Source of the DNA: Lunularia cruciata
Lineage: Eukaryota > Streptophyta > Marchantiopsida > Lunulariales > Lunulariaceae
Direction of reading: 5' to 3'
NCBI GenBank assembly: GCA_948567375.1
Contig: OX419757.1
Coordinates: 26,344,732-26,408,731 of the forward strand
DNA length: 64,000 bases
Part shown: piece by piece, positions 22,499-33,074 of the stretch
Layout: the number at the start of each line of letters is the position of its first letter
How positions within the stretch are numbered: the first letter of the stretch is position 1
The notes under the pieces: model-generated
Told to the model about the DNA's origin: nothing
Databases searched by the model: none
Seen by the model: the letters and a program-made list of their open reading frames with translations, nothing else
Program-made: the position numbers and the translations under genes

Positions 22499-23400
22499 AT
22501 TCAACCATTGCTTTTATTGATAGAGTCATGACCACCATATTAAGCATTATGTGGAGTCAAGTTGCATAGCCAGAGTAGGATAAGAGAGGGAGGACATATG
22601 CAGTTTTCTGCACAAAAGGTTCCCTTGGTTGTGTAGGTTTGATAGATAGAACAGTTTTTCCTCTTGTAGATTTACCAACTATGGATGAAAAAATATATTT
22701 CAATCAGAAGTGCTCTTATTCAGTAAATGAACAAGTGATTTGTGATGATAAAAGATGAATAATTCATTTTGTAGGAGGTAAGTAAGTGCATAAATGTTTC
22801 AACATGTGATTTTGCTTTTTAATTCAAGTTGTGAGTAATGTAATGAGGACTTATGCTCTTTAATTCAAGATGTGAGCAATTGATTGAGGATTTAATGTTG
22901 ACATTTTTATTCCCAAGAATGGCTAGGTCATGCTATGACATGACTTGTTTAAAAAAGTCATCATTGTGGAATGATTTGAACAAAGAGGAAGTTGCAGTAA
23001 AAGCTAGATGGCATTCACTTTGGGAGTTGAGAGTGCATCTTAAAGATAGAAGTAGAAATGCATATTTGTTTAAGTGGGTTAGTGTTTGTGTTATCTTACA
23101 CAAATTTTATGTATTTTAAAATCTTTGAACCTGCCCTATAAGCCTCCATAATGCTTCCCTTCGGACAGCCTTATGTTGTATAGATATAGCTGATGTTTGG
23201 GTAGAAGATGATGGTGGTTTCAGAGAGGAAATTCAACTTGATACAAAAATTTCTTTAAATGGAGTGGATCTTGGAAGAAAAGAAAGTAGATCAAGGGTGA
23301 TGCAACAATGCCTTGCTTATCATCAAGAGGAATTGGAAGAGGAAAATGTTACTCAATATGAACAAAAATATCCTTTTAATTTTGTTATGCAATGTCTCTC
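22499..23400 (+). pseudogene. Harbinger-like transposase pseudogene, 3' part
   Basis: Continues the reading interrupted at 7320: STIAFIDRVMTTIL, then CVGLIDRTVFPL (first catalytic Asp), KIYFNQKCSYSVNEQVICDD, and at 22950-23119 an RWHSLWELRVHLK..FKWVSVCVILHKF segment matching the C-terminal RWQSL..W..ACIILHN pattern of Harbinger nucleases. A further acidic tail (DVWVEDDGGFREEI) follows to about 23400. Stops and frame changes interrupt it throughout. The usual Gly after the first catalytic Asp is Arg, as in the copy at 57663. Confidence 0.65.
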
Positions 23401-23469
23401 TCTTTGTATCTCATAGTATATTATTATAGTATCTCATTCTCATTGTATTTCATTATAGTATTTCATGTT

Positions 23470-23720
23470 ATGCAACATATGCACAAGGTGCTTGGGGTTG
23501 GCATTGGGGTAAACCTTGGGTTGGCATAGGGAGGTTTTGGGATGCCTTGCAAAGGTGCCAGTTGGCACTTATTCTCTCTAGAAGGCACAACCCACCCATT
23601 GTCCCATCTAGACCGCTAGGCACCTGTAGTCTATGGAAGGCACCAATTGGTGCCCATTACTTGGAAGGTTCAGGTTGATGTGTTGTGCCACATGATGGTT
23701 GTCACTGTCAATTTGGTGCC
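23470..23720. repeat. Degenerate GGTGCC/TTGGCACC word cluster
   Basis: Short words such as GGTGCC, TTGGCA and TTGGTGCC recur at irregular 20-40 bp spacing in a GC-richer patch. Similar patches occur at about 24490-24770, 40030-40203 and 40615-40670. It looks like a decayed minisatellite. Confidence 0.5.
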
Positions 23721-23756
23721 TATTCAAGTTTTTTGAATGAAAGAAAAGATTTCAAA

Positions 23757-24205
23757 AGGTCAGAATTTAGGTTTTTTGTTAGAGGAGAATAAATTTTGAA
23801 CCTGATTGAAAGTAATACAGTTTTTTATGGAGGCCAAGATATAAACTTCATCACTTATGGAAATTGTAAAGTGCATTGCATAGGAGTGATAATTTGTAAA
23901 CAAAGACTGCAATCTGCATGAGGAGTGAGGAAGAGAGTGCAATTCACAAGACTTTAGAGATTTTGTAGGCAGGCAGAGAACATTACTATGTAGGACAAGA
24001 GTGAGGAGAAGAGGAGGAGAAACTGTTGATTTTTGAAAGAAGACAGAAGAAGATACTATTTTGCAAGAGTGAGAAGTGTACTTTTCTTTGAGAGGACAGT
24101 TTGAGTTTGAAGGGAGTATTTTTGGGTGTTGAGATTGAAGGAAAGAGAGAGAGAGCAAAATAAATGGTTAAAATTTGGGGTTATGAAAAGATTGTTGATA
24201 GTGAG
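23757..24205. other. No recognisable feature
   Basis: AT-rich with GA-rich patches. Open frames on the minus strand (23760-24158, 132 codons) are low-complexity and have no motif. I see nothing supportable. Confidence 0.4.
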
Positions 24206-25410
24206 GATATGACAAATACCTAGGAAGCAGATTGGTTCATTGGATTCCATACAATTGCACACCCAATGACCTTCATCAAATGGTCATGGATGGGCAAAGC
24301 CCAAGTTCAGATAGTAATTGCTATAATCAAGAAGGTGGATCTTGATATCCTTGGCCTCAAGATAACACTTGGTTTACATTATCCTTGTCCAAAGGTAAGA
24401 ACCTTTATGCTTTCCTATTTTATTTTCTTTTCTTACGTTTTCTTTGATTTTTTTTCAGTTTTTATATGCTACAATAGCCTTTCTTGAACCTATAATTGTC
24501 ACTGCCAACTTGTGTCATTCAGCACCATCTAGTGCCATCTATATACCTCTCACAAATCCCCAATGCCTCCCAATGGCACTCAGTATTGACCCGCCCTTAA
24601 ACTCTATACCCTAGCATTGGCTGGCCCATCTAGCACCTTTGATACCTTTTCCTTGTACCTCAATGTTGGTGAGCACCGCCCAACATCTTCTAGCAACTAT
24701 TCCCTATACCCCAATGTTGGACGGGACCTTCCATCATCTTTTAGCACAGGTTCACTAACCTTTCATTTGTTTTGCTAGGTACTAGAATGTACAAAGTTTG
24801 TGTGGTCTTGGGACAAAGATACACTCACATGTATGGTGAAGGGGAGGAAATTTCAGTTGAGTGTGGAGGTAATTTGTCATGCACTTGTAGTGCCAAGAAG
24901 GAGGACTCCAAGGAGGAAGATAGTGCCTTACATAGCAATTTCAGATTGGTTTCTACAAAGAGATCAGGTTGCCAAGAGGTATTTAGTTAGACTGTGTGTA
25001 TCTTACATTCAAGGCTTTTTTCAAATGATGGGTGCACTTGTGCACCAATGAATTAACCCTCCAAGATTGCACATGGGCATTTGGTTCTCAACACCAAGGT
25101 AAAGTTGAGGAGATTTGGTCTGGAGGACTACAATTCGGATGAGTTAGCCTTTTGAGCCATTATTATAGAGGTCGCGAGTTTGTAGTTGTATTTGAGGTGT
25201 CCTAATGTGCACCGGTTCAAGGTCACTTTCTTGGGCAGATTCTTGCTCACCTCTTTGTGGAGAGAGGATACATTCTTGAGGAGGACGTGTCCTATTTTAG
25301 TGAGGGAGAGGAGTAGATTATACATGATGGAGAGGGTGGTGATGCCGAAGATGGCAAGGGTGAGGACAAGAGTATGGATTATGGAGAGGATGAGGATGGT
25401 GAGTAAGTGA
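24206..25410 (+). pseudogene. Fragment X1 of an unidentified gene-like family
   Basis: Translation gives an IPYNCTPNDLHQMVMDGQ stretch and then VDLDILGLKI. Both have counterparts at 51060-51200 (IPYP..LHAL.EMVLDG and IDLDALELKI). After both comes a GTAAG splice-donor-like site (24394 and 51204). A possible second exon begins after a TTTGCTAG acceptor at about 24778 (ECTKFVWSWDKDTL...KIVPYIAISDWF). A third block, FLGQILAHLFVERG followed by an acidic Glu/Asp tail (about 25230-25405), matches HVGQILTQLFMERG and its acidic tail at 52010-52180. I do not recognise the protein. The shared blocks and donor sites indicate a real, repeated coding unit, now broken. Confidence 0.5.
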
Positions 25411-25581
25411 TTGATCAATTCAATTTGGTATATTTTGAATGTTTTCTTTGTTGAAAACATGAAAGGTATTTATTGTATACACCTTTATTGACTTTAATAA
25501 ATGATTTGTCTTACATACATACTTATATATTTGGATTAATTAATGAATTTTAAATTCACTAATGAAATTTTAGTTAGTTTG

Positions 25582-26340
25582 GGTAATACCAAGAGCTAGC
25601 CATATGATCTAGATGTGAAATTTGGTTTGATAATATCTGGAATGATGTTATACATCATGGTCAAAATAGATCAGATAGAAGTATCACCAAAAGGGTATTT
25701 CTACTAATAGGGCAGAAAACCAAAATAGATTTGAAAACCTTAGAATCAATAGCTAGACATATGATTTCAAGGTGAGAATTGGGTTGGTAATATCTAGAAG
25801 GATGTTACACAAGATGGAGTAAATATATCAAAAAGAGGTATCACCAAAAGGGGACTTCTACTAATAGAGTTGGAACCAAAATATGCTTGAAATCTTTGAA
25901 GGCAATTCCGGAGGCCTAAACGGATGAATTAGGCCTCAAAAATGTGCAAATCCCCCCCCCCCACCAAAAGAGGAAATGCTGGCCTTCCCTCCCCCCTACT
26001 TTTTCTCATCAAGAGCTTTCCAACGGTACCTCACCCATGTGATTTTGAGATTCCTATATGAAGATTCCCTAAAAGATTCTCTCCGATCAAAGCTTGTTTG
26101 ACCAACCAGATAGGACCAGGACCAACATGTCACCCATCCAAGTAAGTAATCCAAGGTGGATCTTGCTGACATGTCACCTATCTATGTACCTAAACCTATG
26201 GTGGAGCTTCATTGGAGGTGATCCGCTTTGCCTATATAATAAAGAGAAGGTGCTCCTTTGGGGCATCGGAGTTTGAGTGTGAAAGTGTGTGTTTCTCATG
26301 GTGTGTTTCTCTTCAGGTCTCCTATCCTCAAAGTATTACA
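25582..26340 (+). mobile_element. Solo LTR of the A family
   Basis: 759 bp, GGTAATACC (first T changed to G) to GTATTACA, flanked by GTTTG on both sides (25577-25581 and 26341-26345). It has the two-copy U3 module like element A. It separates fragment X1 from the coding-like stretch at 26400-26830. Confidence 0.93.
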
Positions 26341-26345
26341 GTTTG

Positions 26346-26864
26346 ATTTAATGGATGACTATATGTTACTTGTAAAATATTTTTCAGCCTATGAATAATA
26401 ATTTTCACATAATTTTGTAGCATATTCTTCACTTGTGGTCAACCAATTTATGTTGAGCCACATGCATTACCCGTAGGGAGGTTAGGGAGAGATGTGTCAC
26501 CTCAAAGAGTTCCTTGTATATCTTCATCCCTTGAGAGAGTGCCTTCCTCCTCTTCTTCCCCTTTTGTTCCTAGAGAGAGCACCTTCACCCTCACTTTAGA
26601 GAGCCCTTTCATCCTTTTGGTCCCCACCTCCAACCTTGTCTATTGACATAGAGCATGTACTAGATGATTGTGTCCAAGTAGTAGAAGAGCAAGAGAGACA
26701 TGTCGAGCATGAGAGTAGATTGGATAGCTTAGAGTAGCAAGAGAGACTCTTATCTAAGAGAGAGACTCCAATGTGAGCGAGAGACATCAATAGTATACAA
26801 ACAAGATTCAGTGTGAACCTATGTTTTCTCTCTTGTATCTCTCTTTATGATATTTTGATCATAG
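26346..26864 (+). pseudogene. Continuation of fragment X1 (coiled-coil-like region)
   Basis: In-frame segments EHVLDDCVQVVEEQERHVEHESRLDSLE and QERLLSKRETPM (about 26640-26775) resemble the Glu/Arg-rich region LAEYEFRMSTWESRLGEREE and the following text at 52620-52700. This places them after the acidic block in the same order as X2. Stops are present. It is probably the 3' part of X1, displaced by the solo LTR at 25582. Confidence 0.4.
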
Positions 26865-26869
26865 ATAGG

Positions 26870-27421
26870 TGTTATAATCTCAGGACAAGAGAACTCTAAG
26901 AGAGATACAAGAGAGAAAACACAGGTTCACACTCAATCGTCCTATGCTCCAAAGGAGCACCTTCTCTTTATTATATAGCAAAGAAGATCCTTTCAAAGGA
27001 AGCTCCATCCTTGGATTAGTTTTTTGGATGGGTGACATGTCAATCCTTGTCCTATCTAGTTGGTCAAACGGGTTTGATCAAAGGGAATCTTTAGGGAATC
27101 TTCCTATAGGGAGCTCAAAATCACATAAGTGAGGTACCACTGGAAAGCTCTCAATGAGACAAAACATAGGGGGTGAAGGAAAGACTATTTTAGTTTTAAG
27201 GGGGAGGAATATTTCTATTTTTGAGGCCTAATTCATCTATTTAGGCCTTTGAAATTGGCTCTGAAGTTTTTACGCTATTTTTGTCTTTTGTCCTATTAAT
27301 AGAAGTACTCTTTTGGTAACACCTCTATCTGATCTACCTAGCTCATTGTACACAACATCCTTCTAGATGTTACCAAGCCAATTTTCACCTCTAGATAATG
27401 TGTCTAGTTGCTTGTATTATA
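26870..27421 (-). repeat. 3' LTR of element B
   Basis: 552 bp, TGTTATAATC...GTATTATA on the plus strand (the ends are mutated from the family's TGTAATACT...ATTACA). It holds the mirrored TATA region at about 26965-26980. It is shorter than the A LTRs because only one copy of the ~170 bp U3 module is present. The purine tract lies at 27422-27440 (complement of AAAAGGGGAGAGGTC). Confidence 0.85.
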
Positions 27422-27429
27422 GACCTCTC

Positions 27430-27849
27430 CCCTTTTAAGACACAATGTCCTCATTGCAAAGTTGTTGCTCAAATAATTGAACTAACACCGGTGTGTTGGT
27501 GAAGTTGGCTATTGGCTCCCATGTTGCCTTGTATAGTGGGTACCCTTTCCAATGGACCAGATATTCCACACGCAGATGGTGAGTACCATTGATGTGTTTT
27601 TGAATAATGTGTTCAACCTCATACTCCTCCGCCTAAACAACTAGGGTTAGACAAGGTCAAATTTTTGGGATGGAAGAGAACTAGAGCGGCTGGAGAGCAT
27701 ATCAACATAATAAGGAAACATGAAACACTGGGTGGATCTTCATATGTGGTGGTAGCTCAAGGTGATAGGCCACGGCACCGATGCGACAAAGGATGGAGAA
27801 AGGTCCAATAAAATAAGGTCTAAGCTTATGAGGTCCAACTAACTTGAGG
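27430..27849 (-). pseudogene. Element B integrase C-terminus and chromodomain
   Basis: Minus-strand reading gives [18 protein letters not shown] and [13 protein letters not shown], then in another frame EYEVEHIIQKHI and VEYLVHWKGYPLYKATWEP (about 27630-27500). This is a chromodomain with its aromatic positions kept. Chromodomains are thought to guide integration toward marked chromatin. Element E interrupts the frame at 27850. Confidence 0.8.
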
Positions 27850-27924
27850 TTGGTTGTAACAATATGGAGTTTAGTGATGAAGTTAGTCGGGCTTACGAAG
27901 TAGAGAATAAGACAAAATAGCCTA

Positions 27925-28146
27925 GAATATTCTAGAAGCATCTAAGAAGCTTCTTAGGAAGCTTCCCAACTAGTTAACTTGCGCCCTAAGCAGGTAGCTT
28001 CTAGAAGGAAGCTTCTAGAAGCTTCTAACTAGCTTAGCTTGCACGCCAAGTAGGCGGCTTCTAGAAGGAAGCTTCTTGAGAAGCTTCCTAGTTAACTTGG
28101 CTTGCACTCCAAGAAAGCGGCTCAAGGAAACTTCTTGAGAAGCTTC
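27925..28146 (+). promoter_or_regulatory. Heat-shock-element array in the U3 of element E
   Basis: Heat shock factors bind alternating inverted nGAAn units. Here GAAtaTTCtaGAA lies at 27925-27937, a perfect four-unit site GAAGCTTCTAGAAGCTTC at 28008-28025, and GAAGCTTC or GAAACTTC pairs at 27946, 27958, 28068, 28080, 28127 and 28139. The last unit ends 20 bp upstream of the TATA box. The same array is in the 3' LTR (33145-33366) and the solo LTRs. The match to the consensus is direct; heat induction is an inference by analogy with ONSEN-type elements. Confidence 0.75.
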
Positions 28147-28165
28147 AAGGGTCTTGTATGCTACC

Positions 28166-28173
28166 TATAAATA
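28166..28173 (+). promoter_or_regulatory. TATA box of the element E 5' LTR
   Basis: TATAAATA, 20 bp downstream of the last heat-shock-like unit and 104 bp before the LTR end. The corresponding box is at 33386-33393 in the 3' LTR and at 40503-40510 in the solo LTR. Confidence 0.8.
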
Positions 28174-28278
28174 CCAAGGCCGAAGCTCATGCTAGGCATT
28201 CGGAGTTTTCCCTCATTCAAGTGTCCCAATGTGAGCTTCCATTCTCCTATTTCTCTCCTCGGTTTCGGTCTTTTACAT

Positions 28279-28290
28279 TGGTATCAGAGC
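28279..28290 (+). other. Primer binding site of element E, initiator Met tRNA type
   Basis: TGGTATCAGAGC, one base after the LTR end, identical to the site of element A. Confidence 0.95.
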
Positions 28291-28299
28291 AAGAATGGG

Positions 28300-28515
28300 A
28301 TGGATGGAATTTATGGACCACCAAATCCACTTCCGCCAAACCATTGGGACTTTCATGTCCAGATATTACCAAAGCATCGTTTCACACAATTCATCACCTC
28401 ACGCTTTGGGCAGGATTTTCTACATATGATCACCGTGTCAGAGGAACCCTTGATACTTCCAGTTGTAACTTATGGAGAACGGTGGACGTGTTGTATCTAC
28501 GTGTTAATCAACTAG
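28300..28515 (+). CDS. Leader ORF of element E (71 aa, unidentified)
   Basis: Begins 10 bp after the primer site with MDGIYGPPNPLPPN. It carries RFGQDF near residue 35 and PLILPVVTY near residue 52, then 15 residues to TAG. The FG-x-[ED]-[FY]-x3-[VI]-x5-P-x3-P-[VI]-V pattern is shared with ORFs 1 and 2 of element A and with B. It is in the same frame as gag but separated from it by two TAG codons (28513 and 28528), so it is either a small separate product or a lost N-terminal part of Gag. No known domain recognised. Confidence 0.55.
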   Translation: MDGIYGPPNPLPPNHWDFHVQILPKHRFTQFITSRFGQDFLHMITVSEEPLILPVVTYGERWTCCIYVLIN

Positions 28516-28548
28516 ATAAATTGCGGGTAGTGGAATAGAGTAGTAGCA

Positions 28549-29448
28549 ATGGCGGCAATACCGGATGTTATCCTTGCAATGCAACAACAAATCGAGCATC
28601 TTACTCGATTGTTGGATGAACGAGACCAGCAACGATGAGAACAGATAGACAGAGCGCCAGTTCGAGATGGAGAAGATTGCATTCGATTTCCGAAACCCAA
28701 GGTGTTTGAAGGCAAGAATCTTCCAGGCACAGTGGAGAATTTTGTGTTTGACTGTGAATGTTACTTTGAAGCCACCAATCTTCAAGACGAGCGGAAACAA
28801 ATTCTCTTGGCTTCTAGCCAATTGGATGGAGTGGCAAAACTTTGGTGGCGATTCCGAGTAGAAAGAGCTGAACGACAAATTGTTACACCAATTTTTACAT
28901 GGGTAAAATTCAAGGATGCAATACTTGGTCAATTTCAGACTATAAATGCCACCCGAGCTGCACGAGATAAATTGGCGGAGTTGAGGCAGATTGGCTCAGT
29001 GAGAAGCTACATCACACAATTTCAGAATATCATCATGCAAATTCCAGATATCCAAGAAGGTGAAGTTCTGGATCGATTTGTGCGAGGATTGAAGTCACGA
29101 ACCAGATTGGAGGTGACCATGCGAGAGCCACAGAATGTAGAACAAGCCATGCAATTGGCTGAGCGTTTTGATTCCTTAGTTGCGACAACTTGGTCTCGAC
29201 CTTGACTTACACAAAACCCACCAGTACCACGAGTGGAAGAACCGGTACCAATGGAGATTGATGCTATCCAACGAAGACTACTTGGCATAGCAGATAGAGA
29301 AAGATTATGACAAAATGGAGGTTGTTTTTATTGTTTCCAGTTGGGGCATCGCATTGCTGAATGTCCACTCAAGAATGGACGACCTCGACAAGTTGCCCAA
29401 GTGGAGGTTGTGGAGCGGAATGATCAGGGAAACGAGGAATCCCAGTAG
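28549..29448 (+). pseudogene. Element E gag
   Basis: One frame from MAAIPDVILAMQQQIEHL. The Gag core includes FEGKNLPGTVENFVFDCE, FEATNLQDERKQILLAS, AKLWWRF and RDKLAELRQIGSV. A CCHC knuckle, CFYCFQLGHRIAEC, lies at about 29324-29365. Three in-frame TGA codons (28636, 29203, 29308) interrupt it, and TAG at 29446 ends it. The TGA codons stand where an Arg (CGA) codon would be plausible, consistent with C to T change. Confidence 0.87.
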
Positions 29449-29474
29449 GAGATTTTGAGCCGCCTATTGGGAGC

Positions 29475-32400
29475 TTGATTAGTTCCAATGGGATTGAAGG
29501 CTCGACCTATGCAAGTTTGCTTCACTTGCAAGGTATGATATCTAATCGGGGTTGTAGAATTTTGGTTGATTCTAGAAGTTCAGAGAATTGCATGTCTATG
29601 CAAGTAGCAAAGGAATTGGGTATTCCTATCAAGCCAGTGATTGGAAGTAGTTTGATGATGGCGGATGGTAGAAAGGGTTCTGCATTCCGCACCTTGCATC
29701 CTGTTACCTTGAAGATTGGGAAGGAGTATTTGGAGTGTATGAGGTTTGTAGTGGCACCTCTACACTATGATATCATTCTGGGTCTACCTTGACTTGAATG
29801 TCATAAGGTTCAATTTGATTGGACCCGACACCAAATTCAAGTACAACACCAAGGTAGGAATTTCCGATTAGGTTGTCTGGCACCTCTGAGTAAGACACCT
29901 AAGAATAGTCAGTCCCAAAATGGGAAGTTTGTCGAGAAGGTAGCCATAGAGCGAATCTGGAAGGGAGATGAGTCCCAACATGGGAAGTTTGCAAGGAAGG
30001 CAACCATGGAGCAAGCTCGGAAGAGAGATGAGTCCCTAAAAGGGAAGTTTGTTAATGAAGCAGCCATAGAGCAAGCTTTGGAGGAAGATAAGTCTGTATT
30101 CGCGGTGTGGATCAAGCCGATTGCACAAGAACAATCTGAGGAGGGCCAAGTGCTGCATCAAGCGACGGTTGATCGGATAGTTCAAGAGTTTGCAGATGTG
30201 TTTCCGGATGATCTGCCAAAGGGATTACCCTCTGATCGAGGTATGCCCTTCAAGATCAAGTTATTGCCAGTGAGTACTCCAGTGAGTAGACCAATCTATC
30301 GGCTCTCACCAAAGGAGTTGGAGGAGTTGCGAACAACACTTACAGAGTTGTTGGAGAAGGATTTCATACGACATAGTACCTCCCCTTGGGGAGCACCGGT
30401 ACTATTTGTTCCAAAGAAGGATGGAGGACTTCGTTTCTGTATTGATTACCGTGGGCTCAATAAGCAAACCGTGAAGAATGCATATCCCTTGCCTCGGATC
30501 GATGACTTGCTTGATCAATTAAGTGGAGCACGATACTTTTCCAAGCTAGATCTTTGTAGCGGCTATTGGCAAATTCCTATTGAAGGAGAGGACGTGAAAA
30601 AGACTGCCTTTCATACAAGGTATGGACATTTTGAGTGGAGAGTTCTACCTTTCGGACTCACTAATGCTCCAGCAGTCTTCATGGATCAGATGCATTGGGT
30701 GTTGGAGGGGCTATTGGATCAGTCTGTGGTAGTGTTCTTAGATGATATCTTAATCTATAGTAAGACAAAGGCAGAACACATGAATCATGTGCGAGAAGTC
30801 CTAAGATGACTACGACAGTGGAAATTTTACTGCAAGAAGTCAAAGTGTGCTTTTTGGCAGAAGGAGGTTACCTTCTTGGGTCATAAGATCTCATCAGAAG
30901 GGATCAAGATGGAAGAAGAGAAGATCAAGGCCATTACTGATTGGCCTACCCCAAAGGATGCTACCGAAGTACGAGCGTTCAACGGATTGGCCAGTTTTTA
31001 CCGACGGTTCATCCACTATTATGCTCACGTGGCTGCACCATTGACTGACCTCTTGGGAAAGAACTCGAGCTTCCAATGGACCACCAAGCATGAAGAAGCA
31101 TTCCAGAAGTTAAAGCATATGGTGTCTTCAAGACCCATTCTTCAACCATATGATCCTCAACTACCTTGTGTGGTTGATTTTGATGCTTCTAACTTTGCAA
31201 TTGGAGCTGTGTTGCAACAAGAATTTCCAGATGGACTACATCCTATTGCCTTTGTGTCTCGCCGACTAAATACAGCTGAAAGAAATTACTCTGCTCGAGA
31301 TCGGGAACAACTTGCAATGGTATATGCCACCAAGGTATGGAGGCATTATCTCTTGGGGAAACAAGTGATCATGCGAACTGATCACAAGCCATTGTTGCAG
31401 ACCTTACACCTAGAGCACATGAAGAGTCAACATCATTGATGGGAAGAGCAACTCCAATTGTTCAACATCAAACTTGAGTACAAACCAGGTCGGTTCCATG
31501 TCATCCCTGATGCTCTATCACGACGACTTGATTTGAAGTCTCTTCCTCTCATTGCGGCAGCAATTATGACGGTGTCAATTGATCCCAAGGTTCATAACGA
31601 GTTTTGGTTAGCCCTACAGCAAGATCCCTTCTTCCAAATGGTACACGGTCGTCTAACAGCACGTGACAAGGAGTACAACACCTTCTCCTTCAAGGAAGGC
31701 CTTTTATTCCATGCAGACCAGATCTATGTTCCAACCAAAGGTGATCTTCGACTTGTGCGCCTTCAAGAAGCCCATGATTTACCAATAGCTGGTCACATGG
31801 GAGTGGACAAGACCTTGGGCACCCTCCAACACCAATGGTGGTGGCCCAACATGACACGAGATGTTCAAGACTTTGTCCGATCATGTGAGAGTTGCCAACT
31901 GAACAAGGCCAGCAACCAGAAGCCGAGTGGACTCCTTCAACCACTCGCCATTCCATCCGCTCATTGGGAGCATGTGAGCTTGGATCTCATCACATCCTTG
32001 CCAAAGACAAAACAAGGACACACCACAATTGTGGTGTTTGTGGATAAGCTTAGTAAGCAAATCCACTTGGCACCAACCTGTGATACCGTGGATGCTCCAA
32101 CCTTAGCACAAATCTACTTCGACAATGTCTTCAAGCATCATGGGATGCCACGTGTACTCATCTCCGACCGTGATCCTCGATTTACCGGGAAGTTTTGGCA
32201 AGCACTCTTCCAGATACTTGGCACCAAGCTTGCTTTGTCCACGGCCTATCATCCTCAAACTGATGGACAAACCGAACGCGCCAATCGTACATTGGAGGAT
32301 ATGTTGCGGGCCTTTGTCAATGTCCACCATACCAACTGGGATGAATGTCTTGCAGCTGCAGAATTTGTCTACAACAATTCCAAACAGGCAAGCACTGGAT

Positions 32401-33070
32401 TTTCTCCCTTCTTTCTCAATTTTGGCCAAGATCTGCTTGTTCCAGATTCTCTTCTTGCTCCCCCTCCCTCTCAGGTTCCTCATACTTCTACATTCTTGAC
32501 CACTATATCCCAATCTCTCCAACAAGCCAAATCTCACCTCCTTGTTGCTCAGAATCGCCAAAAACAATATGCAGACCATCATCGTCGTGATCTCACCTTT
32601 GAAGTTGGTGATAAAGTCATGCTATCCTCTAGTAACCTCCCTCTCCCACTTGATACCCAAGTTCGTAAACTTGCTCCTAATTGGATAGGACCCTTTGATA
32701 TCACCCACATTATCTCTCCTGTTGCTTATCGTCTTGCCTTACCTGGTCACATGCGTATCCATCCTGTCTTTCATATTTCCAAGTTGAAACCCTTTGTTCC
32801 TAACCCTTCTTCCTTTTCCTCTCGAGTCCAACCTCCTCCTCTTCCTGTCCCTATCAATGATCATGAGGAGTACGAAGTTGATCGTATCCTTGCGTGTCGC
32901 CATATTCAACGAGGCCGTCACCAACATACGGAGTACAAGGTCCTTTGGAAAGGGTATCCCCTTCATGATGCTACATAGGAACCTCTTTCTCACCTCCAGA
33001 ATGCACAGATGGCCATCAAGGAATTCGAAGCTTCACTGGCGACTAGGATGTCACCAACTAGCGGCGGGGG
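29475..33070 (+). pseudogene. Element E pol: protease, RT, RNase H, integrase, chromodomain
   Basis: All in one frame, shifted relative to gag. Protease: ILVDSRSSENCMS (about 29557), where the catalytic D-S-G has become [41 protein letters not shown], then FLDDILIYS with Asp codons at 30741-30746. RNase [19 protein letters not shown] (about 31170) to RTDHKPLL. Integrase: zinc domain with HMGVDKTLG and CESCQLNK (31768-31905), catalytic Asp 31983, Asp 32166 and Glu 32274 with DD35E spacing. Chromodomain: EEYEVDRILACR..YKVLWKGYPLHDAT (about 32865-32975). Stops are at 29790, 30807, 31437 (TGA) and 32976 (TAG, at the usual Trp of ATWEP). The longest intact stretch, 31458-32978, covers the whole integrase. 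Confidence 0.93.
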
Positions 33071-33074
33071 AATA

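Larger units (their letters stand above)
27855..28277 (+). repeat. 5' LTR of element E
   Basis: 423 bp, TGTAACAATATGG...TCTTTTACA. U3 is dominated by GAAGCTTC-type palindromes (27925-28146). TATAAATA is at 28166-28173, so transcription would start near 28196 and U5 ends at 28277. Relatives: 33075-33497, solo 40204-40614 and solo 20697-21122 (minus). Confidence 0.95.

Noticed and set aside
28008-28025. Reading the GAAGCTTC palindromes as a CRISPR-like or terminator array
   Set aside because: Units are 5 bp alternating inverted blocks without spacers, upstream of a TATA box in an LTR; the heat-shock-element reading fits better.
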